DNA from: Oscillospiraceae bacterium
GTDB taxonomy: Bacteria; Bacillota; Clostridia; Saccharofermentanales; Saccharofermentanaceae
Length of the DNA: 39,835 nucleotides
Direction: 5' to 3'
Assembly (NCBI GenBank): GCA_902764825.1
Contig: CACWXL010000016.1
Coordinates: forward strand, 1 to 39,835
Position 1 is the stretch's first letter. Each line of letters starts with the position of its first letter. The translations under genes were made by a program, and so were the position numbers. Of the stretch, positions 8,981 through 18,271 are shown piece by piece. The notes under the pieces were generated by a model. That model was given only the letters and a program-made list of their open reading frames with translations. It had not been told where the DNA came from and did no database searches.

Positions 8981-10258
8981 ATGCAGATCAAGAAGGGACC
9001 CTACGGATACTACGCTATAGAGAGGCTGGACAGTCCGGATAAAATATGCGCTTATGCCGAAGAGGTAATTGCCGGAAACAAGTCAGACTTCTATCTTAAG
9101 CCTGTTACCGATCTTTTCGGATCGGGAGCAATGTGCAGTTTTGAATTCTCAGGATATTTGCAGCTTACAGACCCGGAGTTTTCCGTATTTTCTCCGGGCA
9201 GGAAAACGACCTCACACAAGAAAGATAATAAGAACCTGAGTTTAAGGCGCAGATCTGTCGGGGACCTTTTTTATGCATTCGCCAAACTCCTTGATAACCT
9301 TATCTCCCCGTCATGTTTAGTACTCGATCCTAACATGATCTTTACCGATCCCGAAGGCATCTCAGTTAAGATGTGCTGTCTTCCGGTAAAAAGCCATCCC
9401 GAAGATCTCTGCATATCTTCATTGGGCGCTTCACGCCTTGAAGAACTCCTTAACTGTGATTTCTTCAAGAGCATCATTACCGATGATGAGAAAAACGCAT
9501 TGGTATACAGCGTAAAAGAAAACAACGAAGAGATGTTCTTAAAGATAGCAGGACTCATTAGAGGCGATGGCGAAGATGATCCCGTATCCGTGAATATTCA
9601 GAGCAAGAAAACACCTGTTGCAAAAGGACTTCCTTCAGCAATCAGGAATCTTTCAAAAAGCGAGAAGGACCTTCTCATCGCAGCTCTTTCTTCAGTACTT
9701 TCAGTGCTTTCGCTGCTCTTTAAGATGCCTCTTCCCTGCATACTGTTTTACTTGCTTTCCGTGATCATATTCATAACCACGATGCTGAATCAGAAGAAGA
9801 CAAAAGCAAGAATCAGAAAAACAGAATCGCAGGAACAATCAAGACAGAGAAGCTCGATCCTGTTCTCGGATAACCCTGTGATCTCTCAATCTGACGACAG
9901 CTCATCTGAGAGCGGAACCGATTATGCATTAGACCTTTATAAGCCACTTATTACGGGAAGACTTACATTGCTCTCGGACAATGACAAAATAAACAGCAAC
10001 TACACGCTCTATCTTGATAAGACGACTATAGGTTCTGACTGTTTCCTGTCGGATATAGTTCTGGATGAACAAGGTATCGCACCTCTTCATGCAGTGATAA
10101 GACAGACAAACGGATCTTTCTACTTAGAAGCCGCAAAGGGTTCAGGTAAAACATACATAGAAGATTCTCCGGTTGAAAACGGCAGATCATATGAAATCAA
10201 ATCCGGACAGAAGATAGCATTTGGAGATATAGAGTTCAGGTTTGGAACAACAAATTAA
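8981..10258 (+). CDS. DUF6382-like and FHA domain membrane protein
   Basis: This 425-residue protein has a soluble N-terminal domain (about 1-215, resembling the DUF6382 proteins found with clostridial Tad loci), a hydrophobic hairpin (about 232-272), a Ser-rich linker, and a C-terminal FHA domain (about 345-422). FHA domains bind phosphothreonine peptides. The FHA core is recognisable (TTIGSDCFLSDIVLDEQGIAPLHAVI), but the usual GR is GS and the usual SRxH is APLH. Two residues that normally contact the phosphate are therefore changed. It probably scaffolds or regulates the pilus machine at the membrane. The ribosome binding site is AAAGGA, and it follows the pilin gene by 51 bases. Confidence 0.75.
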   Translation: MQIKKGPYGYYAIERLDSPDKICAYAEEVIAGNKSDFYLKPVTDLFGSGAMCSFEFSGYLQLTDPEFSVFSPGRKTTSHKKDNKNLSLRRRSVGDLFYAFAKLLDNLISPSCLVLDPNMIFTDPEGISVKMCCLPVKSHPEDLCISSLGASRLEELLNCDFFKSIITDDEKNALVYSVKENNEEMFLKIAGLIRGDGEDDPVSVNIQSKKTPVAKGLPSAIRNLSKSEKDLLIAALSSVLSVLSLLFKMPLPCILFYLLSVIIFITTMLNQKKTKARIRKTESQEQSRQRSSILFSDNPVISQSDDSSSESGTDYALDLYKPLITGRLTLLSDNDKINSNYTLYLDKTTIGSDCFLSDIVLDEQGIAPLHAVIRQTNGSFYLEAAKGSGKTYIEDSPVENGRSYEIKSGQKIAFGDIEFRFGTTN

Positions 10259-10284
10259 TACAAATAAAAAGTGGAGGAATAATT

Positions 10285-10920
10285 ATGAGCACCTGTTACA
10301 ACTACTTTTTAGGGTACATGAAGGATGATAAGATTTTTCCGCTAGGCCCTTATGACAGCAAAGGAAAACTTAGATCAATCAACTCAAGTGTATTCGGAAA
10401 GATTCAAGATAAATGCATCTTTACTGACGTCAAGGATTCAGAAGCAAGTGAAGAGCTCCATAAAGAATTCGATTACGAGAGTAATGTCAATAGAAACAAA
10501 ACCAAAATGGTTCTAACCTCACTGAAAAAGGCCAAACTAAATGATCTTCCCTCTGGAGATTTTATTAAACGCGGATATTTTCTGATGAGTGATGTAACAA
10601 ATTATGAATCCTCAGATGGTCGGGATTTCTTTTTTCACGACTATAAATCTCCATCTGTATTTTCAGAAATGATAAAGAATGAGAACCAGAATAAGACCAA
10701 ATCTTACGATTACGACGGAGAACCTGTTTATCGAAATATCACTTCGGATTATATGTATTTTGCTTATCCTGATTACAGCAGTGAACAATATGAATCATTT
10801 GTTATAAAAACATTTGCTGAATCACTAAGAAAAAACGAAGGTATACCTGCAAGTGAAATAGTCGTATTGTACACAGAAACAAAAACGGTCGAAAAGGAAA
10901 ACTATACGTTTGTTATATAA
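10285..10920 (+). CDS. Protein of unknown function at the end of the tad operon
   Basis: A 211-residue protein that I do not recognise. It has a clear ribosome binding site (GTGGAGGAATAATT) 26 bases after the FHA gene, with no terminator between, so it is probably co-transcribed. It has no signal peptide or membrane segment. It is rich in Asp, Lys, Ser, Tyr and Phe and starts MSTCYNYFLGYMKDDKIFPLGPYDSKGK, suggesting a small soluble beta-rich domain. It looks more AT-rich than the preceding tad genes, which could mean later acquisition. Its end faces the atpC end with only six bases between and no visible terminator. Confidence 0.7.
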   Translation: MSTCYNYFLGYMKDDKIFPLGPYDSKGKLRSINSSVFGKIQDKCIFTDVKDSEASEELHKEFDYESNVNRNKTKMVLTSLKKAKLNDLPSGDFIKRGYFLMSDVTNYESSDGRDFFFHDYKSPSVFSEMIKNENQNKTKSYDYDGEPVYRNITSDYMYFAYPDYSSEQYESFVIKTFAESLRKNEGIPASEIVVLYTETKTVEKENYTFVI

Positions 10921-10926
10921 CTATCC

Positions 10927-11433
10927 TTACTGCAGTCTCGGCATTTTTCCGTCAGGGAAATCTGTCTTCTTGTATCCTGCAAGGCGCTCTCTCTGATCAT
11001 CAGTACCATAACGCTCGATGAACTTCATTCTCGCAAGTGCACGCTTTCCTTTAGCAACGCTGTCTTCGGAGAATACTGGTCTGCCGTTCTTATCGACATG
11101 AGTCTTTATCTCTTCTAACGCATTGTTATAAGCGGTAACGATCCTTCTAAGACGCATGTTTTCGGGCCATTCTGCTGAGTTGCAGATGATAAGCGCAAGC
11201 ATGCCGTTAATCTCGCAATAGCCTTCAGTGACCATGCAGTACCTTGTCTCGCCGTTGGTCGTAAGCGCACATGCACCGGGCTCCAAGGCAGCTACAAAGG
11301 GTGTGTGGCCTGCCATGAAACCGAACTCACCGTCGCTCGTGGGAATACGGACGCTGTCAACCTGACCCTCGAAGAAATCTTCATAAGGGGTAACTATAAG
11401 GAGGTTGATCTTGTGAGATACGTGGTCTGCCAT
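10927..11433 (-). CDS. atpC: ATP synthase epsilon subunit
   Basis: This subunit forms part of the rotating central stalk and can inhibit ATP hydrolysis. The N-terminal beta-sandwich is clear (LLIVTPYEDFFEGQVDSVRIPTSDGEFGFMAGHTPFV is spread over residues 11-47). A C-terminal helical part with AKGKRALARMKFIERYG follows. At 168 residues it is about 30 longer than usual; the extra length lies between the sandwich and the helices and in the C-terminal tail. It is the last gene of the ATP synthase operon, ten bases after atpD, with only a weak ribosome binding site, so it probably depends on coupling. Confidence 0.93.
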   Translation of the reverse strand: MADHVSHKINLLIVTPYEDFFEGQVDSVRIPTSDGEFGFMAGHTPFVAALEPGACALTTNGETRYCMVTEGYCEINGMLALIICNSAEWPENMRLRRIVTAYNNALEEIKTHVDKNGRPVFSEDSVAKGKRALARMKFIERYGTDDQRERLAGYKKTDFPDGKMPRLQ

Positions 11434-11443
11434 ATCGCTTTAC

Positions 11444-12892
<1,449 letters not shown>

Positions 12893-12899
12893 CTAATCC

Positions 12900-13838
12900 T
12901 CACATCTTCTCTGCCTGCTGGGCACCGTTTACGATCTCCGTAAGTTCCGTCGTGATCTTTGCCTGACGGGCACGGTTGCTCATGAGCTCAAGTTTTTTCA
13001 TCATTTCTTCGGCGTTGTCCGTTGCATTCTCCATGGCGGTGAGTCTTGCTGTCTGCTCGCTTGCAAAAGCATCGACCATCGCGCCGAATACCATCGCGTT
13101 CGTATATGTATCGATAAGGTAGTTGAATACCGCATCGGAATTCGGGAAATACTCTAATTCATTACCTCTCTGGATAGCCATGCCGGCATCTGATACGTCC
13201 TTCGGCAGGAGCATCGAGATCGACTTGGGATCTACCGGCAAAAGTCTTAACGCAACAGGTTCCATCTTTACCGATGACTCCATACGGGTGTAAAGAAGAT
13301 ACACGAGATCAAAGTCATCTTTTAAAAATCTGTTCCTCATGATCGCACTAACCTGTCGTGCGTCATTGTAAGTGGGTTCCGAGATAGGGAACGAGAACGA
13401 TGTATTGACGTTATATCCGAACCTTGCAAGTTTTTCTCTTGCCAGGCGCCCGAAAACATTGAGTTCATAAGTCGTGGAGATATTCTTCTGCGTATTCTCC
13501 ATGATCTTCTGTCTTATGTGATCTTCGGTGATCTTTACCATGTTATTGTTGTAAGCACCTGCGAGGCCCTGGTCGCCTGAGAGTACATAATAACCGATCT
13601 TCCAGGTCTCGCCTTCATGCTTCTGTTCAAGCATAAAGAACGGGTTATCGAGATGCTCATTGTTGCGGATCATTTCCTGCATTGACTCAACGCAGAAAAG
13701 GAAGAACGGATACATGGATTCGTGGAGGAGCTGGGAGCGTCTCATTTTCGCGCTCGAGACAAGCTGCATCGCATTAGTCATCTGACTAATGTCATTGACG
13801 CTCTTCATTCTTTTCTTGATTGCAGAAAAGCTCTCCAT
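12900..13838 (-). CDS. atpG: ATP synthase gamma subunit
   Basis: This is the central rotor shaft of F1. Both terminal helices are recognisable: the N-terminal IKKRMKSVNDISQMTNAMQL and the C-terminal region around ENATDNAEEMMKKLELMSNR, followed by RQAKITTELTEIVNGAQQ. At 312 residues it is slightly longer than the typical 285-295. It begins four bases after the atpA stop, with GAGGA inside the end of atpA as ribosome binding site. Confidence 0.96.
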   Translation of the reverse strand: MESFSAIKKRMKSVNDISQMTNAMQLVSSAKMRRSQLLHESMYPFFLFCVESMQEMIRNNEHLDNPFFMLEQKHEGETWKIGYYVLSGDQGLAGAYNNNMVKITEDHIRQKIMENTQKNISTTYELNVFGRLAREKLARFGYNVNTSFSFPISEPTYNDARQVSAIMRNRFLKDDFDLVYLLYTRMESSVKMEPVALRLLPVDPKSISMLLPKDVSDAGMAIQRGNELEYFPNSDAVFNYLIDTYTNAMVFGAMVDAFASEQTARLTAMENATDNAEEMMKKLELMSNRARQAKITTELTEIVNGAQQAEKM

Positions 13839-13842
13839 AAGA

Positions 13843-15792
13843 TCAGTAGTCCTCTACGTACTCCTCGTGATCCCTGAGGAATGCTTCCTTATACTCGTTG
13901 TATGCGGTATCGATCTCCGCTTTGATCTCGTCGGTCAATACCTTGCCGTCGGTAAGTTCTTCAAAGATATTCGGATGGCGGAGCTTGATCTCACTCATAA
14001 GCTCTGTATAGAACTCAAATATGTCTTCCGTAGCAAGGAAATTGAACTTGTCCGTAGTCGCACAGTAAAGGAGTACGACTTCGGAAGCCATCGTCAGAGG
14101 TGAGAATCTCTCCTGCTTCAATACTTCGTTAAGGACAGTACCACGCTTGATCTGGAGCTGTGTATTCTCGTCTAAGTCAGAACCGAACTGCGAGAAGGAT
14201 GCCATCTCACGTGCCTGTGCCAGTGAGATTCTGAGAGGTCCTGCGACCTTCTTTACTGCCTTGGTCTGTGCTGCGCCGCCTACACGGGATACTGAAAGAC
14301 CTACGTTTACGGCAGGTCTCTGGCCGGAGAAGAACAACTCGGGTGACAGATAGATCTGACCGTCAGTAATGGAGATAACGTTCGTCGGGATATAAGCCGA
14401 GATATCGTTACCCTGTGTCTCTACGATAGGAAGCGCTGTAATGGAGCCTCCGCCAAGCTCTTCTGAAAGTCTTGCGGATCTCTCCAGAAGTCTTGAATGG
14501 AGATAGAAGACGTCGCCCGGATAAGCTTCTCTTCCCGGAGGTCTTCTAAGAAGCAAGGAGATCGCTCTGTATGCCTGTGCGTGCTTGGAGAGGTCATCGT
14601 AAACGATCAGTACGTCCTTATGATAGTCGTACATGAACTTCTCAGCGATAGCGCATGCGGCGAAAGGTGCGATGTACTGCATTGCGGCTGACTCTGAAGC
14701 CGAAGCTGCAACGATTACAGTGTAATCCATTGCGCCGTGCTTCTCGAGAAGGCCTGCTGTTGCAACGATATTAGCCATCTTCTGGCCGATAGGAACATAG
14801 ACGCAGATAACGTCTTCGTTCTTCTGGTTTATGATGGCATCAAGTGCGATAGAAGTCTTTCCTGTCTGACGGTCGCCGATGATGAGCTCTCTCTGGCCTC
14901 TTCCGATAGGAGTAAGCGCGTCAATAGCGGTGATACCCGTAAATAAAGGGGTATCGACAGGTGCTCTCTCAATGATCGTCGGAGCGGGTGACTCGACAGG
15001 TCTTTCCTCTGTATATCTGATGACGCCCTTGCCATCGATCGGATGACCAAGAGCATCTACAACTCTTCCTAAAAGACCCATGCCGACAGGAACCGAGCAT
15101 GTGGTCATGGTACGCTTGCAGCTCATGCTCTCGACAACGGTATCTTCGCCCGTAAGGAGTACTACGCCGACCTTGGTCTTCTCAAGATTCATCGCAATTC
15201 CCGTGGCGCCGGATGCGAAATAGATGAGCTCGTTGAGCATGCAGTTCTTAAGACCGGTAACGGAAGCAACACCGTCAGAGATCGAAGCTACCTTACCTAC
15301 CTCGTCTCTGTGCTCCTGGAAAAGGAACGCGTCTTCAATGCGCTTATCGAGCTGCGCGTCAGTAAGATCACGGATCTCAATATCATCGATACTGATCTTA
15401 TGTGACTCAGGGAATCTGTCGAGCGCGTCTTCAAGGTCTTCCTTGATCTTTGTTGAAGGAAATTCCTCTTTGGTATAAGCAGCCTTAGTAACGTCACCGT
15501 CAACGGGTGCTTCAAAAGATCTGGTCTGCTTCATGAACGAACCGATACGGCTGAGCTGTCCCTTGATGGAATAGTCGTAACGGCTTCCCTGGAAATAAAC
15601 GATAAAGCCGCCGATGAGGTCGTCACGCTGCTCGATAATGAGACGGTATTCTTCGATCTCATTTACTTCGGCAAACTTTGCCGCTACCCTGGCAAGTCTT
15701 TCCTCAGGGATATCACCGGCAGTCTCGATCCTTAAGGACGGACCTTTTGCTCTGCTCTTTGTTTCTTTATTGTCAGAAGTAGGATTACTCAC
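13843..15792 (-). CDS. atpA: ATP synthase alpha subunit with N-terminal delta C-terminal-domain fusion
   Basis: From about residue 137 this is a normal alpha subunit: Walker A GDRQTGKT at 306-313 (169-176 in E. coli alpha), VIVAASASESAAMQYIAP, and SGQRPAVNVGLSVSRVGG. The first 137 residues are extra. Residues 18-88 match the C-terminal domain of the delta subunit (OSCP), including DLIGGFIVYFQGSRYDYSIKG followed by QLSRIG. The linker 90-130 is charged. The helical N-terminal domain of delta is absent, and no separate atpH lies in the operon. Total length is 649 against about 505. GTG 15792 overlaps the atpF end by eight bases and has AGAGG nine bases upstream, so the extension is genuinely translated from the atpF junction. 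The delta domain would normally tie alpha to the b stalk; here it is covalently attached to every alpha. Confidence 0.93.
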   Translation of the reverse strand: MSNPTSDNKETKSRAKGPSLRIETAGDIPEERLARVAAKFAEVNEIEEYRLIIEQRDDLIGGFIVYFQGSRYDYSIKGQLSRIGSFMKQTRSFEAPVDGDVTKAAYTKEEFPSTKIKEDLEDALDRFPESHKISIDDIEIRDLTDAQLDKRIEDAFLFQEHRDEVGKVASISDGVASVTGLKNCMLNELIYFASGATGIAMNLEKTKVGVVLLTGEDTVVESMSCKRTMTTCSVPVGMGLLGRVVDALGHPIDGKGVIRYTEERPVESPAPTIIERAPVDTPLFTGITAIDALTPIGRGQRELIIGDRQTGKTSIALDAIINQKNEDVICVYVPIGQKMANIVATAGLLEKHGAMDYTVIVAASASESAAMQYIAPFAACAIAEKFMYDYHKDVLIVYDDLSKHAQAYRAISLLLRRPPGREAYPGDVFYLHSRLLERSARLSEELGGGSITALPIVETQGNDISAYIPTNVISITDGQIYLSPELFFSGQRPAVNVGLSVSRVGGAAQTKAVKKVAGPLRISLAQAREMASFSQFGSDLDENTQLQIKRGTVLNEVLKQERFSPLTMASEVVLLYCATTDKFNFLATEDIFEFYTELMSEIKLRHPNIFEELTDGKVLTDEIKAEIDTAYNEYKEAFLRDHEEYVEDY

Positions 15793-16348
15793 TCTTTGCT
15801 ACCTCTTTGTCGAGGATCTCTTCTGTGTGCTTTGCAGCGGATTTTCTAAGTTCATCCTTGGATACTGCATCTGCGATGATGTGACCTGCGATCTGAACGG
15901 AAAGATCTGCAATGTCATCCTTCATGGTCTCGAAAGCGTTGCGCTTCATTCTTGCGGCATCTTCCTCGGCTCTCTCTATGATCTGCTGAGCCTCGTTATT
16001 TGCCTGATCGATGACCTGTTTGCTCTGCTTATCTGCTGTGGCCCTGGCCTCTTCGACGATCTCGGAGCCCTTGCGTTTAGCCTCATCTATAGTCTCCTTG
16101 GATGAATCAACTATAGCCTGGGCTTCTTCCTTGGCCTTCTTTGCAGCATCAAGCTCTGCGTCAAGCGCCTGCTGACGGTCGTGGATGAGCTTTAATATCT
16201 TCTTGTATGCGAACACTCTGAAAACGATGAATACAAGCAAAATGTTGAATATCGTAATTACAGCTGTTACGGCATATCCTGCAAACTGATCGGGCGAAAA
16301 GAGATTGGACTCTTCTGCCTCCAATAGCAGCATCGGTAAATATGACAT
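15785..16348 (-). CDS. atpF: ATP synthase b subunit
   Basis: This is the peripheral stalk protein. At 187 residues, it has a short N-terminal lead, one membrane helix (about residues 24-46), then a long charged coiled coil rich in Ala, Glu, Lys and Asp, ending VSKDELRKSAAKHTEEIL. It has no delta domain at its C-terminus, so it is not the b-delta fusion known from mycobacteria. The ribosome binding site is GGGAG. The stop overlaps the GTG start of atpA, leaving no room for atpH. Confidence 0.95.
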   Translation of the reverse strand: MSYLPMLLLEAEESNLFSPDQFAGYAVTAVITIFNILLVFIVFRVFAYKKILKLIHDRQQALDAELDAAKKAKEEAQAIVDSSKETIDEAKRKGSEIVEEARATADKQSKQVIDQANNEAQQIIERAEEDAARMKRNAFETMKDDIADLSVQIAGHIIADAVSKDELRKSAAKHTEEILDKEVAKSE

Positions 16349-16384
16349 ACTGTTTGCTCCCTTAAACTAGGTAATCTTCCCTTT

Positions 16385-16660
16385 TTACTGGACTGTGAAG
16401 ATTAAAAGGAATGCGACAACGAGTGAATAGATACCGATTGACTCGATGAAGACGATGGAAAGGAGAAGCATTGTCTGGAGCTTGGAGATGACCTCAGGCT
16501 GTCTTGCACCTGCCTCAAGAGCTGTGCTTGCTGCCTTGCCCATGGCAAATGTTGAAGCGAAAGCACCGCAGGAGATTGCAACTGCTGCTGCGATTGCTGC
16601 GATTCCTCTTGTCTCCAGTGCAGCGATGATAGGTAAAGCTGCAATAATTAATCCGTTCAT
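16385..16660 (-). CDS. atpE: ATP synthase c subunit
   Basis: This is the membrane rotor ring subunit: 91 residues, two membrane helices, and the polar loop ARQPE at 52-56. The ion-carrying carboxylate is Glu73 in FIESIGIYS. Ser74 and Tyr78 fit part of the sodium-binding signature, but the TM1 Gln of sodium-type rings aligns with Ser36, so proton coupling is at least as likely. The usual GxGxGxG motif of TM1 is replaced by A33, A35, T37, A39 and G41, an Ala-rich variant resembling that of alkaliphilic Bacillus. The ribosome binding site is AGGAGG. Confidence 0.96.
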   Translation of the reverse strand: MNGLIIAALPIIAALETRGIAAIAAAVAISCGAFASTFAMGKAASTALEAGARQPEVISKLQTMLLLSIVFIESIGIYSLVVAFLLIFTVQ

Positions 16661-16697
16661 ATATTTTCCTCCTAAAATATAATCAGTCTTTATATCG

Positions 16698-17558
16698 TCA
16701 AGCCGCTACGGCCTTTGACTTCTTGGTTTTCTTCTTTTTCGCGTGCTCCTCGGGATGCTCGTTATACTCGTTTACAGTCTCAACATTCTCGCCGATGTAT
16801 GACATCGTGAGGTAAGAGAAAACTACTGCCTGGATGATTCCGTCGATGATATCGAACCAGAGACCTGCAACGCCCGGCAGGATCAAAGGTACGGAGATCG
16901 AGAGGAATTCCATGAATATGAATGCCGCGAAAACGTTACCGAACAAACGGAGTGAAAGCGATAAGGGCTTTACTACATAGTCTAAGAGCTTGAAAGGGAT
17001 CATGATCGGGATAGGTGTCGTAAGCGTGATCCAGAAGCCCTTGGCACCTACGAACTTGAATGTCATGACGATTACGTAGATGATAGCCGCAAGAGCGCAG
17101 CCGATCGCAAAAGCGATATTCTTTGCCGGCGGCGGGAGATGCAGATATGAAATGGAGTTGCACGCCGTGATAACAAGACCGAATGTCATTATCATGGGCG
17201 TAACTTCCTCAGCCTGCTTGCGGTTCATGCCGAAGCTCATGGCTGTAGTAATAACGAGTTCAGTAAGGGATACGAGCAGAGCCTGGCCCTTTGTGAGCTT
17301 CAAGTCCTTTGAAGGCTTGCCTGCAAGGATGCCTACAACGATAAGGATGGCAATAACGGCTACCCAGGTAACAATGATCGCGTCAGTGATAAGGAGCTTA
17401 TAGTCTCCGACATTGAAGTACATCTGCACCTGCATAATGGCTTCGCTGATCTCAGCTCCGATATCCTTATTCGAGCTGAAGCGCTCGGCAAACTTCTCCG
17501 CAAACGCTGCAAAGAACTCTGAAAGCCAAGAACCGGCCATAATTAGTGCCATAATCAT
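16698..17558 (-). CDS. atpB: ATP synthase a subunit
   Basis: This is the stator membrane subunit with the ion half-channels. At 286 residues it has several membrane helices, the essential Arg in SLSLRLFGNVFA (about residue 203), and a typical last helix (DGIIQAVVFSYLTMSYIGE). A Lys-rich tail ends the protein. It is the first gene of the operon; no atpI is seen upstream. The start is uncertain between ATG 17558 and the ATG two codons later. The ribosome binding site is weak (GGGGCAGG, somewhat far). Confidence 0.95.
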   Translation of the reverse strand: MIMALIMAGSWLSEFFAAFAEKFAERFSSNKDIGAEISEAIMQVQMYFNVGDYKLLITDAIIVTWVAVIAILIVVGILAGKPSKDLKLTKGQALLVSLTELVITTAMSFGMNRKQAEEVTPMIMTFGLVITACNSISYLHLPPPAKNIAFAIGCALAAIIYVIVMTFKFVGAKGFWITLTTPIPIMIPFKLLDYVVKPLSLSLRLFGNVFAAFIFMEFLSISVPLILPGVAGLWFDIIDGIIQAVVFSYLTMSYIGENVETVNEYNEHPEEHAKKKKTKKSKAVAA

Positions 17559-17698
17559 AAGATCTGTCGCCTGCCCCTTTTTTCGAATAAAGACATTTTA
17601 CGCCTAAAAGACTTTTGTGTCATCTAATATTAATTATATTAATAGTAACAACCCGTATTTTAAAACCTAACTTTTAGTCAAATTTGTACAATTTACTT
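17559..17698 (-). promoter_or_regulatory. AT-rich upstream region of the ATP synthase operon
   Basis: This 140-base gap must hold the atp promoter. Reading leftwards, TTGACT occurs near 17691 and a TATAAT near 17636, but they are too far apart to form one promoter. Neither pairs with a good partner, so the start site cannot be placed. Confidence 0.35.
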
Positions 17699-18238
17699 TC
17701 AGCCCGGTAAATGCACCACCGTATAAGCATGCCCGGTGGCCGGCAGGAACTTCTGAACAATATCCGAGGTCTTTATCTTCAGGCTGGAAGTGTTTACGCA
17801 CGGATGACAGCCTAAATATTCATCTTTCAGCACATCTTCGTCTATAAGAAGCTGTACGGACTTACTGCGGTCGTTCATAAGCCCCATTATGCTCACCGAG
17901 CCGGGCGCCAGGCCAAGATATTTATACATGTTCTCAGGAGACGCAAAAGACAGTCTGGTCGAGCCGATCTGATGTGAGACTTCACTGGTCTTGAAAACCT
18001 TATCTCCCGGCATCATGAGAAGATAGAACTTAGTTTCCTGCTTATTGCAAAGGAAGAGATTCTTGCATATGACCACACCAAGCACAGCGTCTATTTCGTT
18101 GCATTCCGCCATAGTATCAGTGGCTCTGTGATCCGTTCTCTGATAATGGATCCCCAGCTCATCGAGAAGATCATACGTCCTGACCTCCCTTTCGAGCCTG
18201 TTCCTGCAATCAGATGGTCTTCCGTTTAAAAGCTCCAT
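17699..18238 (-). CDS. Prolyl-tRNA editing protein (ProX/YbaK family)
   Basis: This is a free-standing trans-editing deacylase that removes wrongly attached amino acids (typically Ala) from tRNA-Pro. At 179 residues it has the family core: HRATDTMAE at 37-45, Lys59 in VVICKN (the conserved editing-site Lys), SFASPENMYKYLGLAPGSVS, and GCHPCVNTSSLKIKT near the C-terminus, followed by FLPATGH. The length and the HPxVNT segment fit the PrdX/ProXp-ala group rather than YbaK. The ribosome binding site is GGGAGAG. It follows the RelA-like gene by 33 bases and is probably co-transcribed. Confidence 0.9.
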   Translation of the reverse strand: MELLNGRPSDCRNRLEREVRTYDLLDELGIHYQRTDHRATDTMAECNEIDAVLGVVICKNLFLCNKQETKFYLLMMPGDKVFKTSEVSHQIGSTRLSFASPENMYKYLGLAPGSVSIMGLMNDRSKSVQLLIDEDVLKDEYLGCHPCVNTSSLKIKTSDIVQKFLPATGHAYTVVHLPG

Positions 18239-18271
18239 TAAGTCTCTCCCTGTATTTCAACAAATAATAGA

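Noticed and set aside
14147..15056. Several plus-strand and offset frames within the ATP synthase genes
   Set aside because: They are shadows of strongly conserved coding sequence, without ribosome binding sites or recognisable products.
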